From Tubiluchus corallicola (Eukaryota; Priapulida; Priapulimorpha; Priapulimorphida; Tubiluchidae): DNA of 58,315 nucleotides. Positions 42,791 to 55,041 of this stretch are shown in pieces (the stretch's first letter is position 1; each line of letters begins with the position of its first letter). Under the pieces are notes generated by a model. The model had not been told where the DNA came from. It saw only the letters and a list, made by a program, of their open reading frames with translations, and ran no database searches. The stretch lies in NCBI GenBank assembly GCA_030141605.1, contig JAQGDQ010000632.1, positions 64,001-122,315 of the forward strand, written 5' to 3'. A program made the translations under genes and the position numbers.

Positions 42791-43324
42791 ACAAATCCAG
42801 TAAGAGAGATCATACCAAGGCGTTCGGCAGGAAAACTGGAATAACGACGCAAATATATAAAATTATTTTTAAAATATTTTTAAAATGATGTCATTATACA
42901 GAAGCCTAGATACGTTTTGTCATATTTTTTTAATTTTCTATTGCACATTTCTTTTGGAACACCCTGCATAATCCACTAGTACTCACCTATTGATTGAACA
43001 CGAGAAATGCGCTGTAATGGAAAACAAATGATGCTAGCAATCTATGTCACCTTGACTCCTAAACAGAAATACCACCCATAGAGGAAAAATACAACGCCTA
43101 GTAGGCCCATAGTAGGATTAGATTATTCAAAATTTTAGCTGTTCTGGAAATAGATGATTACATTTTTATTACTGACTTGCAACTGCCCAATATTACTTAT
43201 GTGTCATTGTCTCACGTTTTAAACAGAATTTTGCACTATAATACAAAATTGCTCTGTTATGTATACGTTGTTCTACGTAGCATGTATTTTACTCTGTTCT
43301 ACTGCCCTTCAGCTCCACCTTCTC

Positions 43325-43325
43325 T

Positions 43326-43377
<52 letters not shown>

Positions 43378-43460
43378 TCTCTCTCTCTTCTCTTTTTTGG
43401 CTTCCCTTCTCTTCTCTTCTCTTCCCTTTACTTTCCTTTCCTTTCTTTCCTTTGTCTCCT
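43325..43460 (+). repeat. (CT)n microsatellite and CTTTT-rich tract
   Basis: Almost uninterrupted CT dinucleotides at 43327-43390, followed by TTCTC/CCTTT degenerate repeats. Open frames on both strands are compositional. Confidence 0.9.
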
Positions 43461-44330
43461 CTAGGCTCTTAAATTTTGCTATGGCTATCAAACGGTGACA
43501 ATTTCTCATGAAAGCTGCCTACGCGCGACGTGCGGTACGTGCTCTCTGAGAAGATTACAGGTTAGCTATCATCGCTTTTTGTTGTGAATTTTGTTATAAA
43601 CCAAAAAACTAGTAGAAGCACGGAACTATGCAAAAGCGTGCAACTATGCATATAAGCAACTGTGTAAGAAAACTTAGCTGCTTACATAATGTTTGATCAA
43701 TGGCGATATATGCAGAAAATAGCAATTTATCTACGTCGTGTTCACAAAACGTCCCGCCGTGACAAATATTAAAATATTTGTTTTCTCATAAATAACCTGA
43801 AAAGATACGTAGGTAACTTTGTTATTTGCGTAGGCTTGCACCTTAACCTAAAAAACAAAACAAGGCCAGCGTTCAACGATGAGTCATTTAGTGTCAATGA
43901 CTCGTTGACAAGTGTTCTAAAATGTACTTTTTCTGTTGAAAACCAAACAAACAACACCATTTATGGAAATAATTTGCTAGAATTTTCTTACGTCATCCAT
44001 TCAGCCTATACATGCACGATAGTAATTAGGCGTTAATAAATACGAATTGCGGATGCATGTAGTTTTAGCTTAAACTTTAAATTGTATTTATGAGTACAAT
44101 AAAAATTTGAAACAACACATTCATGGATAGCTAAAATCATTGAGCAGTACTAAATCATTGACAAACAGGTTTATATAAAAAAGTATATAAAAGCCTCTGG
44201 CGTGAAAGCAGTGTAGTGTTATTACGTGAAATCATGTAGTTTTAACAACGTTGTTTGTTTCCAAAGCAAACGAATTGCGTTCTTTGATTAGACAGCACCT
44301 ATTTTTATATTTTAATATATATATATTATA

Positions 44331-45175
44331 TTATGTTATGTTATGTTATGTTATGTTATGTTATGTTATGTTATGTTATGTTATGTTATGTTATGTTATG
44401 TTATGTTATGTTATGTTATGTTATGTTATGTTATGTTATGTTATGTTATGTTATGTTATGTTATGTTATATTATATTATATTATATTATATTATATTATA
44501 TTATATTATATTATATTATATTATATTATATTATATTATATTATATTATATTATATTATATTATATTATATTATATTATATTATATTATATTATATTATA
44601 TTATATTATATTATATTATATTATATTATATTATATTATATTATATTATATTATATTATATTATATTATATTATAGTATAGTATAGTATAGTATAGTATA
44701 GTATAGTATAGTATAGTATATTATATTATATTATATTATATTATATTATATTATATTATATTATATTATATTATATTATATTATATTATATTATATTATA
44801 TTATATTATATTATATTATATTATATTATATTATAATATAATATAATATAATATAATATAATATAATATAATATAATATAATATAATATAATATAATATA
44901 ATATAATATAGTATAATATAATATAATATATTATATTATATTATATTATATTATATTATATTATATTATATTATATTATATTATATTATATTATATTATA
45001 TTATATTATATTATATTATATTATATTATATTATATTATATTATATTATATTATATTATATTATATTATATTATATTATATTATATTATATTATATTATA
45101 TTATATTATATTATATTATATTATATTATATTATATTATATTATATTATATTATATTATATTATATTATATTATA
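44331..45175 (+). repeat. 845-bp pentanucleotide array with block structure
   Basis: TTATG x27 (44331-44465), TTATA (44466-44675), GTATA x9 (44676-44720), TTATA (44721-44835), the reverse-complement register ATATA/AATAT (44836-44930), then TTATA again to 45175. Long MLCYV/IILYY frames are repeat artefacts. Confidence 0.95.
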
Positions 45176-45280
45176 TACTTGTTACACATTCGAAATGAAT
45201 GTAGAGCTTTAGAATACTGAAGTCCTCTGGTCACCCATCCAGTGACCTAGCAAAATTGAAAATGCTTAACCATACATATA
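45176..45280 (+). repeat. Diverged copy of the internal part of the 48.9-kb block
   Basis: GTTACACATTCGAAATGAAT, then CACCCATCCA and CTTAACCATA, parallels 49116-49215 and 57144-57243. It abuts the pentanucleotide array directly. Confidence 0.6.
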
Positions 45281-45576
45281 TAGGGTCATCCTTGATAAAT
45301 TCCTGTCTTACCAGCATCTTCAGTGTTCTGCCATGCTTAAACGGTTTCATTATCTGTTATATTCCGGATATCACACCGGAAATGACGTCCCGCGTCATTG
45401 TTCTAACAAATTGATCAAAATAATAATCTTACAATTGTAGACAGGCCTTTGAGAATTATAGCACTTTAATATAGATCTATCAATGTTGGATATAAGTTTC
45501 ATGGCAGAGATTGCTAATGATAATAATTATGCTGACAAGGTATGGATATTCTCAAGGCCTATCTAACATAACGCTA

Positions 45577-45595
45577 CCCCCCCCCCCCCCCCCCC
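45577..45595 (+). repeat. C19 homopolymer
   Basis: An uninterrupted run of 19 C, which on the minus strand is a potential G-quadruplex-forming run. Confidence 0.9.
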
Positions 45596-45986
45596 ACTGC
45601 GAACACACACGCGCGTAATGTAGGACAGCGCATCCACAGATAGGCTAAGTCGAAAATAGCAGTGAAATTGGTGACGATGTCTTTTATCTAGGACGCCCGA
45701 ACTCTCTTCTGTAAACAGCCTGGTATCAAGGGCAGTCATCGCGGAAGAACACGAAAAGTGTTGGACTCGCAAGCATGACATATCGTTTGCCCTCCTGATC
45801 TCCTTATGTTATGTGAGCTGGTAAAATACTCATCTGTTTTTTTGAGAGTGACTGTAATTTCTCACCCTTCGGCAAATACGAGAATGAAATGAGCGCTATG
45901 GTGTGACAGTGTCACCATTATGAAGATGTTGTACCCGACAGCACTTCTGAAAATACTTCTGAAAGAAGAAATGCTTTATCTAAAAC

Positions 45987-46616
45987 TTAAGGAAGATAGG
46001 ATGATCTTTCATACACTACCTCGTTTTCAAATCCGATGGAAAGTATAAATTTTAACACAATTAATACTGCAAAAACGTTTCTGATAATTAAATAACAGAT
46101 TAAAAACTTAATTAACAGCGGGCGAGCTCAAATATTGAAGACTTCTTAAACTAACATAATTTTCAACAGCAAAAATATTCCACGAGCGTGTTGCATATGT
46201 TTGCGAAAACTAACATTGAAGTACAGTGTGGCTACTGTAAGATATGCAGTGTCTTGTACCAAAACCAGGTTAGCTTTAAGATAAAAATTCAAATTTCAAA
46301 TTTACCGCTGTACTTATGCATCAGCTGACAAACGTGTGTAGTTCGTCAGAAAATAACACATCTGAACCGAGAGCTACAGCACCCGTTTTTCGTGCAATAC
46401 GTTTCCGAAATGCAGGCGATGGTACCCGTCTAACTAGAGAATGGCAAAATGCATGTAACAGCGAAGAACTAGTGGCTCAAACGCGAAATGTTGTTTGTGT
46501 GGTAATAATACTTTCACGTAAGCCATTTTTGAAAAAAACAGAATGTTTCCTTTCAATATCTTGAAGAGTAGGTTGTTCTGACCTACAGTTTAAGATTGGA
46601 TCCGGTTTTGCTTTAA
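45987..46616 (+). repeat. TTAA-flanked interspersed repeat, copy 2
   Basis: Longest of the three copies; begins TTAAGGAAGATAGGATGATC and ends GGTTTTGCTTTAA. Shares TTTCTGATAATTAAAT, ATTAACAGCGGGCGAGCTCA and GTTTCCGAAATGCAGGC with copy 3. Confidence 0.65.
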
Positions 46617-47389
46617 GATAATTATGAATGTGGAAGACGTTATGCAACCCTACAGCTGCTGAAGAAGCTTCACATGCTGTTTCACAGTTTCTTTTCGCCT
46701 TTTTCTCTGCTTTTTACAACACGGATACATTAAATCACAGTCTTTTTTATATCTGCTGCTTCGCAAAGTGTTTGTTACTACAAGCAGTCAGCTTGTCATT
46801 ACAAATGATAAAAAGTTTTAGTGCAATGTGCAAGCCATCCAAGTTTTCCAGAAATGTTAGCATCTCACATTGTCTTCCCGTACACACCACAAATAGTTTC
46901 CGGAAGCAAAGCAATATAAACAGTGTATTCAATGTTGTATTCTACCAGCAAACAAGAATCATCAATGTTTTACAAGAGCTATGGAGCTACATGGGCTGTT
47001 AAAAGCCACGCACTATATTGTTTTACACAATTCATGCATTTCAGTTGTTTTTGTATAAAGAGCAAACTTTACACAAAGAGACGCAGGAAATTTCCATTAA
47101 TTTCAATCTTGTACCAAGTGTTTTAATTGCATATCTATGCAAGATTTTATTACCTTTCTCAGTGCTATTGTGCTGCTGTCGTTATTATCATTACTCATTA
47201 TCATTACTATCATCATCAGTATCATTATTATCATCATCGTCATCGTGGTTATCATGACACCCAGCGCCATCATTATCATCAGCATCATCACCACCAGTAA
47301 CATTAATTAATATTACTCTCATCTGTATTATCATTTATCTGTATTTCAGACAAACAAAATGTTATATCTATACAAAGTACATAGTTATA
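46617..47389. other. Gene-poor spacer with ATC-rich tract
   Basis: 47190-47305 is a degenerate (ATC/ATT)n tract. Overlapping open frames at 46628-47002 have no recognisable content. Confidence 0.45.
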
Positions 47390-47490
47390 TAAGCATATAT
47401 ACATGTGCTTATATACTTGCGTATCTATATATATATAGACTCATTATTTAAGTCTATGCAATATGGGGATTTTGATTAGTCATTCACATT
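47390..47490 (+). repeat. Local duplicate, first copy
   Basis: Shares CATGTGCTTATATA, CTATATATAGACTC, AAGTCTAT and GATTTTGATTAGTCA-type blocks with 48598-48705. Confidence 0.55.
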
Positions 47491-48492
47491 CCGGATTTTC
47501 TTGATGTACCTAATGAAGATAAACTGATTCTTCTAATTGGGACCAATGATGTGATATTTTAAATATGTGTAACTATGAAGAATATTGCTTTACAAATTTA
47601 TCATGAATTTAACTGTTAATATCTAAAGGGATGCTGCACCAATATTCTAAATTTTGTGTTATAAGGGTTTCATACATCAATGTGATGTCGTCCTATGTTT
47701 GTAAATGTGTAAATGTTTTTTTGTTTTTGTTTTTTTATAAATGCTTTAATTGTACTTTTGTGGGCACGTGTGTTATGTTAATGACTTTAACAATTTGTAC
47801 TAATATTTATACAATAAATATATCAAATATATCACAATGTTTGTATTCACATTTATATAAATATAAATTTCTTCAAGTACTCAAGTACTTGTATTACTAT
47901 ATTACTCAAGTTTAAAATTGTTTATATATGAAAGCATGTGACTATTTTATTTATATAGACATCATTCTTCGTAAATAAAGAAAGACTGAATGCATTTTTG
48001 CATCATTTTTATTAATTATTCATCGAATTTCTTTAAGGCGCGTTCACGTTGCTGTTGTCACTAATCGATCAGCCTCTTCCTATTGCCAGGTCACTGACTT
48101 ACCGAGCTGTGAGCATGCAAACATCACTTCCCCTCCTTGTCGCGCGGGGTTGATATTCCCATTATGAAATCCATTTTTGTTTTCTTGTTGACCAATGAGG
48201 TAAATTTATGCCTAAATTTGAACGCATTGAGCGCGTGTAAAGTTCGTTGACTGGCTGGCCACGTTTAATAGTTAAACTGTGGGGGTTTTCGTCAATCGTT
48301 TTGTTTACAAAGTTGTTATAAAACAATTATCGAAGGCCTTTTAAACTGCGCAAACAAACACTTGAGCTGTTTAAGTATGTATGTATTGCTACATAGGTAC
48401 ACAACGTACGTATTAGACGTTCACATAGGTGTGCAAAATGCCGCATTCATGCAAAAGTAAAGAAAGGAGAAACTTGGTTGCTGAGCAGTTTG
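47491..48492. other. Gene-poor spacer
   Basis: AT-rich, with a GC-richer stretch near 48040-48160. No gene recognised. Confidence 0.4.
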
Positions 48493-48581
48493 GACGCCAT
48501 TTTGAACTCTTATCTTTATACGTATATTTATATAAATATAAATTTATTTATACATATACATATACGGTTCAAAATGGCGTC
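48493..48581. repeat. 89-bp foldback with perfect 15-bp arms
   Basis: GACGCCATTTTGAAC at 48493-48507 is the exact complement of GTTCAAAATGGCGTC at 48567-48581. The 59-base loop is almost pure AT. Confidence 0.75.
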
Positions 48582-48597
48582 AATTTATTTATAGAGG

Positions 48598-48705
48598 TGT
48601 ATATAGTATATATGCATGTGCTTATATATTTATGCTCTCTCTATATATAGACTCGTTATATAAGTCTATACGACCGGGAGATTTTAATCTGTCAATCACA
48701 TAATG
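48598..48705 (+). repeat. Local duplicate, second copy
   Basis: Counterpart of 47390-47490, about 1.2 kb downstream in the same orientation. Confidence 0.55.
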
Positions 48706-48736
48706 TTTGTATTTATTGACATATGTATATATACAC

Positions 48737-48745
<9 letters not shown>

Positions 48746-48773
<28 letters not shown>

Positions 48774-48833
48774 TGTATGTATGTATGTATGTATGTATGT
48801 ATGTATGTATGTATGTATGTATGTATGTATGTA
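48746..48833 (+). repeat. (GTAT)n microsatellite
   Basis: About 21 perfect units, ending some 50 bases before the large direct repeat. The MYVCMYV frame is an artefact. Confidence 0.95.
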
Positions 48834-48885
48834 TAAATAAATGTTTGTATTTCTACTTTTATCTTACTTTTGTATTACATTCTTT

Positions 48886-50287
48886 TACAAGGAAATGTCT
48901 TCACTTCTTTGTACTTGATTTTGATCTACATCCAGCAGCAGGATTTTGGTGCAACATAAAAATAATCTCACCAGTGCCTGTCCTTATGGCATTGAAGTGC
49001 AGGACTTAAGAGAGGATGGACTTACTACAGTTTTGCAATGACCACTGTCCGGGATGAGGCAATGACTTTCCCTCAATCTCTACATTGTGAAAGAGCTACC
49101 TTTATGGGAAACTGATGAAAGATTGTTACATATTCGAGAGATGAATGTAGGACTTCAGAATACTGAGATACCCTAGTCACCCATCCAACAACTTAGCAAA
49201 CTTGAAGCTCCTTAACCATAGAGATAGACTTCCTGAGCTCATAGAGATAGACTTCCCGAGCTCACGAATTTAGCCGCAGAATTAAGCTGAACACAAAAGT
49301 CGTCTAAACTCTTTTTCTAAAATGCATTACTTTGAAATAATTTTGAACAGGAAAAGGAGAGTCTTCATCCAAAGAAAATTATAATGAGAGACGGGGAAAG
49401 GAAAAAAGTCGATTTAATTATAAGCAATCGATAAATGCACTAACTTAATTGTGATCTTATCTTTCCTGCATTATATTACGTAATTCATGTTAGTTAATTT
49501 ATAATTTCTGCATTGTATTACGCAAGTATCCTTAATTAATAGTTTGTGGAGTGACTATTTGGCTGAGTATCAGGCAGTTCCGAGTTCAATGCCTAGGGAA
49601 GATATTTCAGATTTTTTTCTGTCAGTGACTAACCATAAATCTAAGCAGTAGTACCTTATGGAATGCAAAATACTAGTCGAGTACATATGGTTGCCTAAAA
49701 GTTTGGCACAGATGAATAGACAAAAATATTCAATTATCACGAATTATTATTTCAATGCTCTCCAAAATCACAGCAACTTGGTCAGTTTCACTTTTAGATC
49801 AAGGCGTAAATAGGATAGGCCTAGCTTTGAGATCAAAGGTGTCTTAAACGAACGCGCCATTTCTGTGCTAATTTATTCGTGCCATTTATACTTGCGCTGA
49901 TGGACCTTTAATTACTTAGAAGTTCAAGCGTCTATTGTCTGCAGAACTTCACAGCGCTGAACGTGTAAGAAAATAGAAAACGCACCTTACAAGAAGGATT
50001 AAAGAGTTATATAATCATCTTTGCGTCTATAATATGCAAGGGTTTTATTCAAAAATCTTTGCACTTTAATCTCGCAAGCTTTTTCACTTTAGCGAATGCA
50101 CTTCTCTTTTCGTGTGTTTGACGTTCACTCTATCTTTTTCAAAATCTTTTTATATTTATTGTGTATTGTTTATCTGATTCAGTATGGGCCCCTGGTAGGT
50201 CTGTAATATGAAACAAAAAAGAGACCCTTGACATAATGTATGTAATAATGCATTTATAATAATAATACGCAAAAATATTTCCTATGA
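48886..50287 (+). repeat. Large direct repeat, left copy
   Basis: From 48908 on, matches 56936-58315 with a constant offset of 8028 and only two differences noticed (49200 A against 57228 T; 50193 T against 58221 G). 48886-48907 is a diverged match to 56915-56935. 50287 is only where the window ends on the other copy; the true end is unknown. No protein-coding capacity recognised. Confidence 0.9.
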
Positions 50288-50918
50288 AGCAGAAGAGCCG
50301 GGAGATAACATGATGGATATAAAAAGAATTGAAAAGGTTGAAAAGTAAAGCAAAATTATATAACTGATAAACAATAGAAAGGTAACGTGCTAGAAAGAAA
50401 AGCTGAAAGAATATGAGCGGTCAAGTGTTCATCTGAATTCTTTCAAAATTATGCAACTAGGCATACGGTTTTACACAGATGTCAGTGTATTAAAAAATAT
50501 GGACATAATAATTATGTGGTTTGTCCAAATCATAATTTAACAATTGAATATCTTATCTGCCTGCATTTCTGTGGTTTCAGTCAAAAATCTAATTTATAAG
50601 TTTCGGTCCCGTAACTGCTTGTGCTGTACTAGACTTGCAAGCAAACTCTCTTTATTCTATTTAACAAAATAACTTGCCAGAAACTTCGTAGTCGGTGGCT
50701 ACAAAGTTTTCTAACATTTTCCATACCAGTTAAAGGGAAGAACAAAGTTAGACTATAAAAAATCCGTTTCGTTTAATAATATGTTTACAAATTAGATTCC
50801 TAGATGAATGTCGTTCACTTATTTACGTCATAAACAAATGTATCCAAAAATTTCTACTTGTTTTATGCGCATATTGTATGTTCAAGCAAAAAAAAAAGAT
50901 TAAAAGCAATGGTCAAGA
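50288..50918. other. Between direct repeat and inverted-repeat arm
   Basis: AT-rich. It may belong to the direct repeat, since the second copy is cut by the window end. Confidence 0.5.
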
Positions 50919-51628
50919 GCTATAAAACAGGGCTTAAACAAGGAGATTGTTGTGCTGCCAAACTTTCGGGTCTCGTTGGGATCTGAAAACATGTATTCTG
51001 CCCTATTAGTTCAGATTCTAAAGAAGTAGATGCGAGTGAAAGAGACGCGAAGAAAAATTAAATAAGCAAATTAAAGCCATGAAGCCAAGTTTGGTATCTG
51101 TTGATATTCCTGAAATTCAAACATTATACGTTTTTCGTGTTTAATTTCCTCTTGTTGTCTATATTTGCACGGTGCTTTGATAAACTATTGATATTCTCAA
51201 GGAAATGAGCAATCGAGGGCAATATGGTAATCTCGGTATTCACCCACCTATTTACCGATTAGGCTCAGTGTTGCTAAACTTTGGGTATTACGCACGCGCT
51301 GTGTCAAGCATGATCAGCTATTTTTAAACGCTCTTCGTCATTACACTCTTTCAGCGAACTTTCATTCATAATTCATTCGTAAGGAAAGCGCTTTCTTTTT
51401 AATGCTGAATTAACCATTCACTGCAAACCGTAATTTAGCCTTCTTAGAATTGTTTGCCTTATTTTAGATTTCTCAGAGCTGGCTAATGATTCACTGCATC
51501 CCACCGCTAAGATTCCATAATCATTCCATCATACAGTACGGTACCGAAATCCCACCGCTCAGATTCCATAATTATTTCATCATACAGTACGGCACCGAAA
51601 TATTGTTTACAAATCTGTTGTGTGGCGT

Positions 51629-51868
51629 ATGAAAGGCAACGCATTACATGCCAAGGCCTGTGCTGCCAATGCGCTAGGGGACAACGGAGTTTATTGCCCT
51701 CAATTCCTAATCAGCGAAACTAGCACAATGAACGGCCCGCTTACTTTTCCTCTTTTCGCCTCAGCCGATGACGTTCTGCGCGCTGATTGGACGAAAGATT
51801 TGGCATCAGGCGTCTGTCAAGACTCGACCTCTAAAATGTCCAATATGATATTAATGGATGAAACTTGA
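51629..51868 (+). CDS. Small open frame in both arms, function unknown
   Basis: Seventy-nine residues from the ATG at 51629 (MKGNALHAKACAANALGDNG onward), identical in the right arm (minus strand, 56155-55916). I recognise no domain, signal or membrane segment. Identity is expected from recent duplication alone and is not evidence of selection. The region carries an inverted CCAAT box (CTGATTGG, 51782-51789) and may be regulatory or random rather than coding. Confidence 0.2.
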   Translation: MKGNALHAKACAANALGDNGVYCPQFLISETSTMNGPLTFPLFASADDVLRADWTKDLASGVCQDSTSKMSNMILMDET

Positions 51869-51973
51869 TAACTGAAGACTAAAAGAAAATGCAGTGAAAC
51901 TGTACACACATGGAAAAAATGTTTTTTCATCATGAGCTATATAGACAGCAAAGGAGTGTAATTAAAACCGAAT

Positions 51974-52216
51974 TTGAACACTGAAAAGTGCATCAGCAAT
52001 AATCTACAGGATAGAGAAATTAGTGTAAGACTTGAAGAACATAAAAAGGCGCATTTATTTGTGTTGCCGGACATTGTATTAAAGGCAAAAGCTGATAAAA
52101 AAGTTAGCCGAAGAAACAGTCTGACATTTCTGCTCTGCACTGGGAGCAAATATCGTTGGAAAACGGTAAGAAATCAAGTTTCTTTAATCTTTCTCAATTT
52201 GGTATACTGTTTGTGA
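51974..52216 (+). CDS. Open frame in left arm, possible exon, function unknown
   Basis: Eighty residues; the middle part (DREISVRLEEHKKAHLFVLP, then DIVLKAKADKKVSRRN) has a plausible composition. A possible acceptor (AATCTACAG, ends 52010) and donor (GTAAGAAATC, from about 52166) could make it an exon. In the right arm the same frame is stopped: AGC CGA has become AGT TGA. I recognise no family; coding status is doubtful. Confidence 0.25.
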   Translation: MNTEKCISNNLQDREISVRLEEHKKAHLFVLPDIVLKAKADKKVSRRNSLTFLLCTGSKYRWKTVRNQVSLIFLNLVYCL

Positions 52217-53926
52217 TTGTGCTTGTCTTGTTTTGAAGCTGCTAACGTAAACATTGTATTATAGTTGTCATTACGTTTTTGTACAGTTATTTCTTGGTTC
52301 ATAAATCTTTGATTGTTACCCCTTTGGTTACTAAACCACGTTCTTTTCAGTTATCTACCTCTGATTTAAACATAATTTATTGAAGGTGTAACATCTAGGA
52401 TTGAAACAGACAGTTTTACAACTGATATATGTTCTCCCTTAGTGGGAGCAAAAAATCCATCTTTAAATTTGATTAGAGCTATAATGTGACTTTTTTATAT
52501 GTTACGTACACTATATTATTATAACATATACTTTGTTTAAATCTTACTGTTTATCTGACTATGAGAAAATTTTTAACCACGCATTTGCAATACCGGATGT
52601 TACGTCTAAACTCTAAAGCTTAGACAGTGGATGTTATAAACAGAGAAAATTTAAATTGAATTGAAAAACTAAACATTTTAAGTCTCGCAAATGAAACTTT
52701 ATGTAAGACTAGTAATGTTTGCTGTTATTTATCGTTTTTTCTACTGTATTTAGAGTGAAAAACTCCCCTAAAATTAGTATTAGTGATTCCACGTGATTTT
52801 GATTTCTTTTCGTTTCTTTCTATGGAAGATAATCCACTTGGTAGTTTGAAAAACTTCCTATTTCTTACTTCTTTTCTCATTGTTTTTGATTGTGGGAATT
52901 TGTGGGAATTTTAATTAACATTTTTAATTCATTAACATTTTTTCTTTAAGAATTAATTTGTGTTATTAATTAACTACAACTATTTAATTATTTTGAGTAC
53001 TGCTAAAAGGCAAAAATGCGCATTTTTACCATTACGATAATAAGACATAGAACGTCTAATTTGACACTGGAGAGAATACGTCTTTTTTTGGATTGCGCGT
53101 TGCAAAATTAGTTTAAATGTCAGACTTGTATGAAATACGTCATAATGGAAATGCAGGTTAAATTCAGGGGATTATAATTAAACTGACAAGCAGAAAATAC
53201 TTGGGCTCCCCTTGTTTTAAAAATGTATTTTTAGCGCCACTTAACTATTCTGTTTTTACAAGCAAACAATCAATATTTATTTGCTTTGATAGCTGTATAT
53301 GCGCCCCAGCTCTGTTTTTACATAGCAAATAAACAAGAATTGAAAATGTAATTAGGAAAATAGATTAAAGAAAATTTCTTCTAATCATATTTTAAATTAA
53401 GTGATCTGTTGAATAGTTTAAAAAACCGTGATATTATATTTAATGTATACTTGCCTTAAATAGTGTTGAGAGTAATATCTGTGGATATGTGCATTTTTCT
53501 ACTTAATATACTGTACCACAAAAACACCCGCTACGTACTGTAGCATCGTTGTACTTAAATCCGTTCAAGAGAACTTATAAATAAATTAAAATATAATTAG
53601 ACAAAGAGACACATAAACTAGTTTTGTTTAAAAGGTAATGGGTAATATTTTTGAATATTGCATATGAACTGTAAGCTTGGCAAGAGTAAAACACGTGTGC
53701 AAAAGTACTACTATTTTACCTGAACTCGTAGCATCAGAGATATTGTTCATAAAGTTCACCTTAGTCATAAAAATACGTTTTGTGGGTCCATAACATACAG
53801 ACGTTTGCAGACGATGTTGTATTTTTTTTATTTTCTAAGCTTCCCTGCCGAGGTTGTTCATTCGTTAGTTAATCGCTATTTTTTTGTTCCTCCATTTTTC
53901 TGTTCACTTATTCCTCTGTCACTTAT

Positions 53927-54506
53927 TTAAAGGAAGACAGGATGATTTTCCATATACTACCCCATTTTCAAAGCCGATAAAAAGTATACATTTTAACACG
54001 ACTAATACTGCTACTGTGTTTCTGATAATTAAATCATAGATTAAAAACTTAATTAACGGCGGGCGAGCTCAACTATTGATGACATCACAAACCAACATAA
54101 TTTTCAACAGCAAGAATGTTCCACGAGCGTGTTGCACGTGTTTGCAAAAGCGAAAATTGAAGTACAGTCTACTGTAAGGAAGATATTGTAATAAAACTAG
54201 GCACGTTTTAAGATAAAAATTCAAATTTGAAATTTACCGCTGTGCTCATGCATGAGCATCAGAAACTGACACATCTGAACTGAGAGGTACGGCACCTGTT
54301 TTTTGTGCAATGCGTTTCCGAAATGCAGGCGCTAGTGCCCGTCTAACTGACGAATGGCGAAATGCATGTAACAGCGAAGAACTAGTGGCGCGAACATGAA
54401 ATTGAGTTTCTGCGGTAATAATTCTTTCATAAAGTCATTCTTTAAAAAGTAGTGTTTCTTTTCAATATTTTCAAGGGTAGAGTGTTTGGGTCCGGTTTTG
54501 CTTTAA
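53927..54506 (+). repeat. TTAA-flanked interspersed repeat, copy 3
   Basis: TTAAAGGAAGACAGGATGAT at the left and TCCGGTTTTGCTTTAA at the right. Lies within the loop of the inverted repeat, same orientation as the other copies. Confidence 0.65.
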
Positions 54507-54544
54507 GGTTGCCTCAAATAGACAGCTTGCTTCTAATAAAATTT

Positions 54545-54960
54545 GATGACTGACAAATTAACTGCATAAAATTGTGATGTTTGGTAGACTGACTGAATAT
54601 GTGGTTGGTTAGATGGTAGCAGATTAGTTGGTTGAGAATTTTGCAAGCAAAATGACTAACTAACTAAATGACCAGTCAGAAAGATCCAAACAATTTAACT
54701 GAGAGAAAGTGACCGAATAATTCATTGTTTGCGTGGCTGGGGAGTTATTGTTTGACTCATTTACTTGCTAGCTGGCTGATTGATTAAACAGTTGCTTCCT
54801 ATGGTGATTGATTGACTGGCTGGTTGTCTAACTGACTGATCGAATAACTGACTCATTTGTGTCAACTTTACTATTGACTAAAGAACTCATTGAATCATTG
54901 TATTATACTAGCTTATTGCTTCCCTGTTTGTATTTTCATTGATTCGTTATCCGTTAAAGA
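54545..54960. repeat. Degenerate TGACTGAT-type tetranucleotide tract
   Basis: Repeated GACTGACTGAAT, GATTGATTGACTGGCTGG and AACTGACTGATCGAATAACT strings, a decayed simple repeat. Confidence 0.6.
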
Positions 54961-55041
54961 TTTTGTATAAATTGAACTCTAACTGACTTAAAGAATGATA
55001 AGAGGCGAGAAAGAAAAAAGCATGAGAGAACATAGAATATA

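Larger units (their letters stand above)
50919..52743 (+). repeat. Large inverted repeat, left arm
   Basis: Reverse complement of 55042-56914 with scattered substitutions and small indels. Contains two units of a 51-bp minisatellite (about 51497-51599) and a less AT-rich block with an 80-residue frame conserved in both arms. Confidence 0.92.
52744..55041. other. Loop of the large inverted repeat
   Basis: AT-rich 2.3-kb spacer containing copy 3 of the TTAA-flanked family and a GACT/TGAT-rich degenerate tract at about 54545-54960. No gene recognised. Confidence 0.6.

Noticed and set aside
43177-43509. Leu/Ser-rich and Arg/Glu-rich frames on both strands
   Set aside because: Translation of the (CT)n tract.
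44251-44686. Long open frames reading MLCYVMLCYV and IILYYIILYY
   Set aside because: Pure translation of the pentanucleotide array.
48707-49009. 100-residue frame with MYVC repeats
   Set aside because: Translation of (GTAT)n running into the direct repeat.
49555-49600. tRNA-like A and B box motifs in the direct repeat
   Set aside because: The spacing between boxes is too short and no cloverleaf can be drawn.
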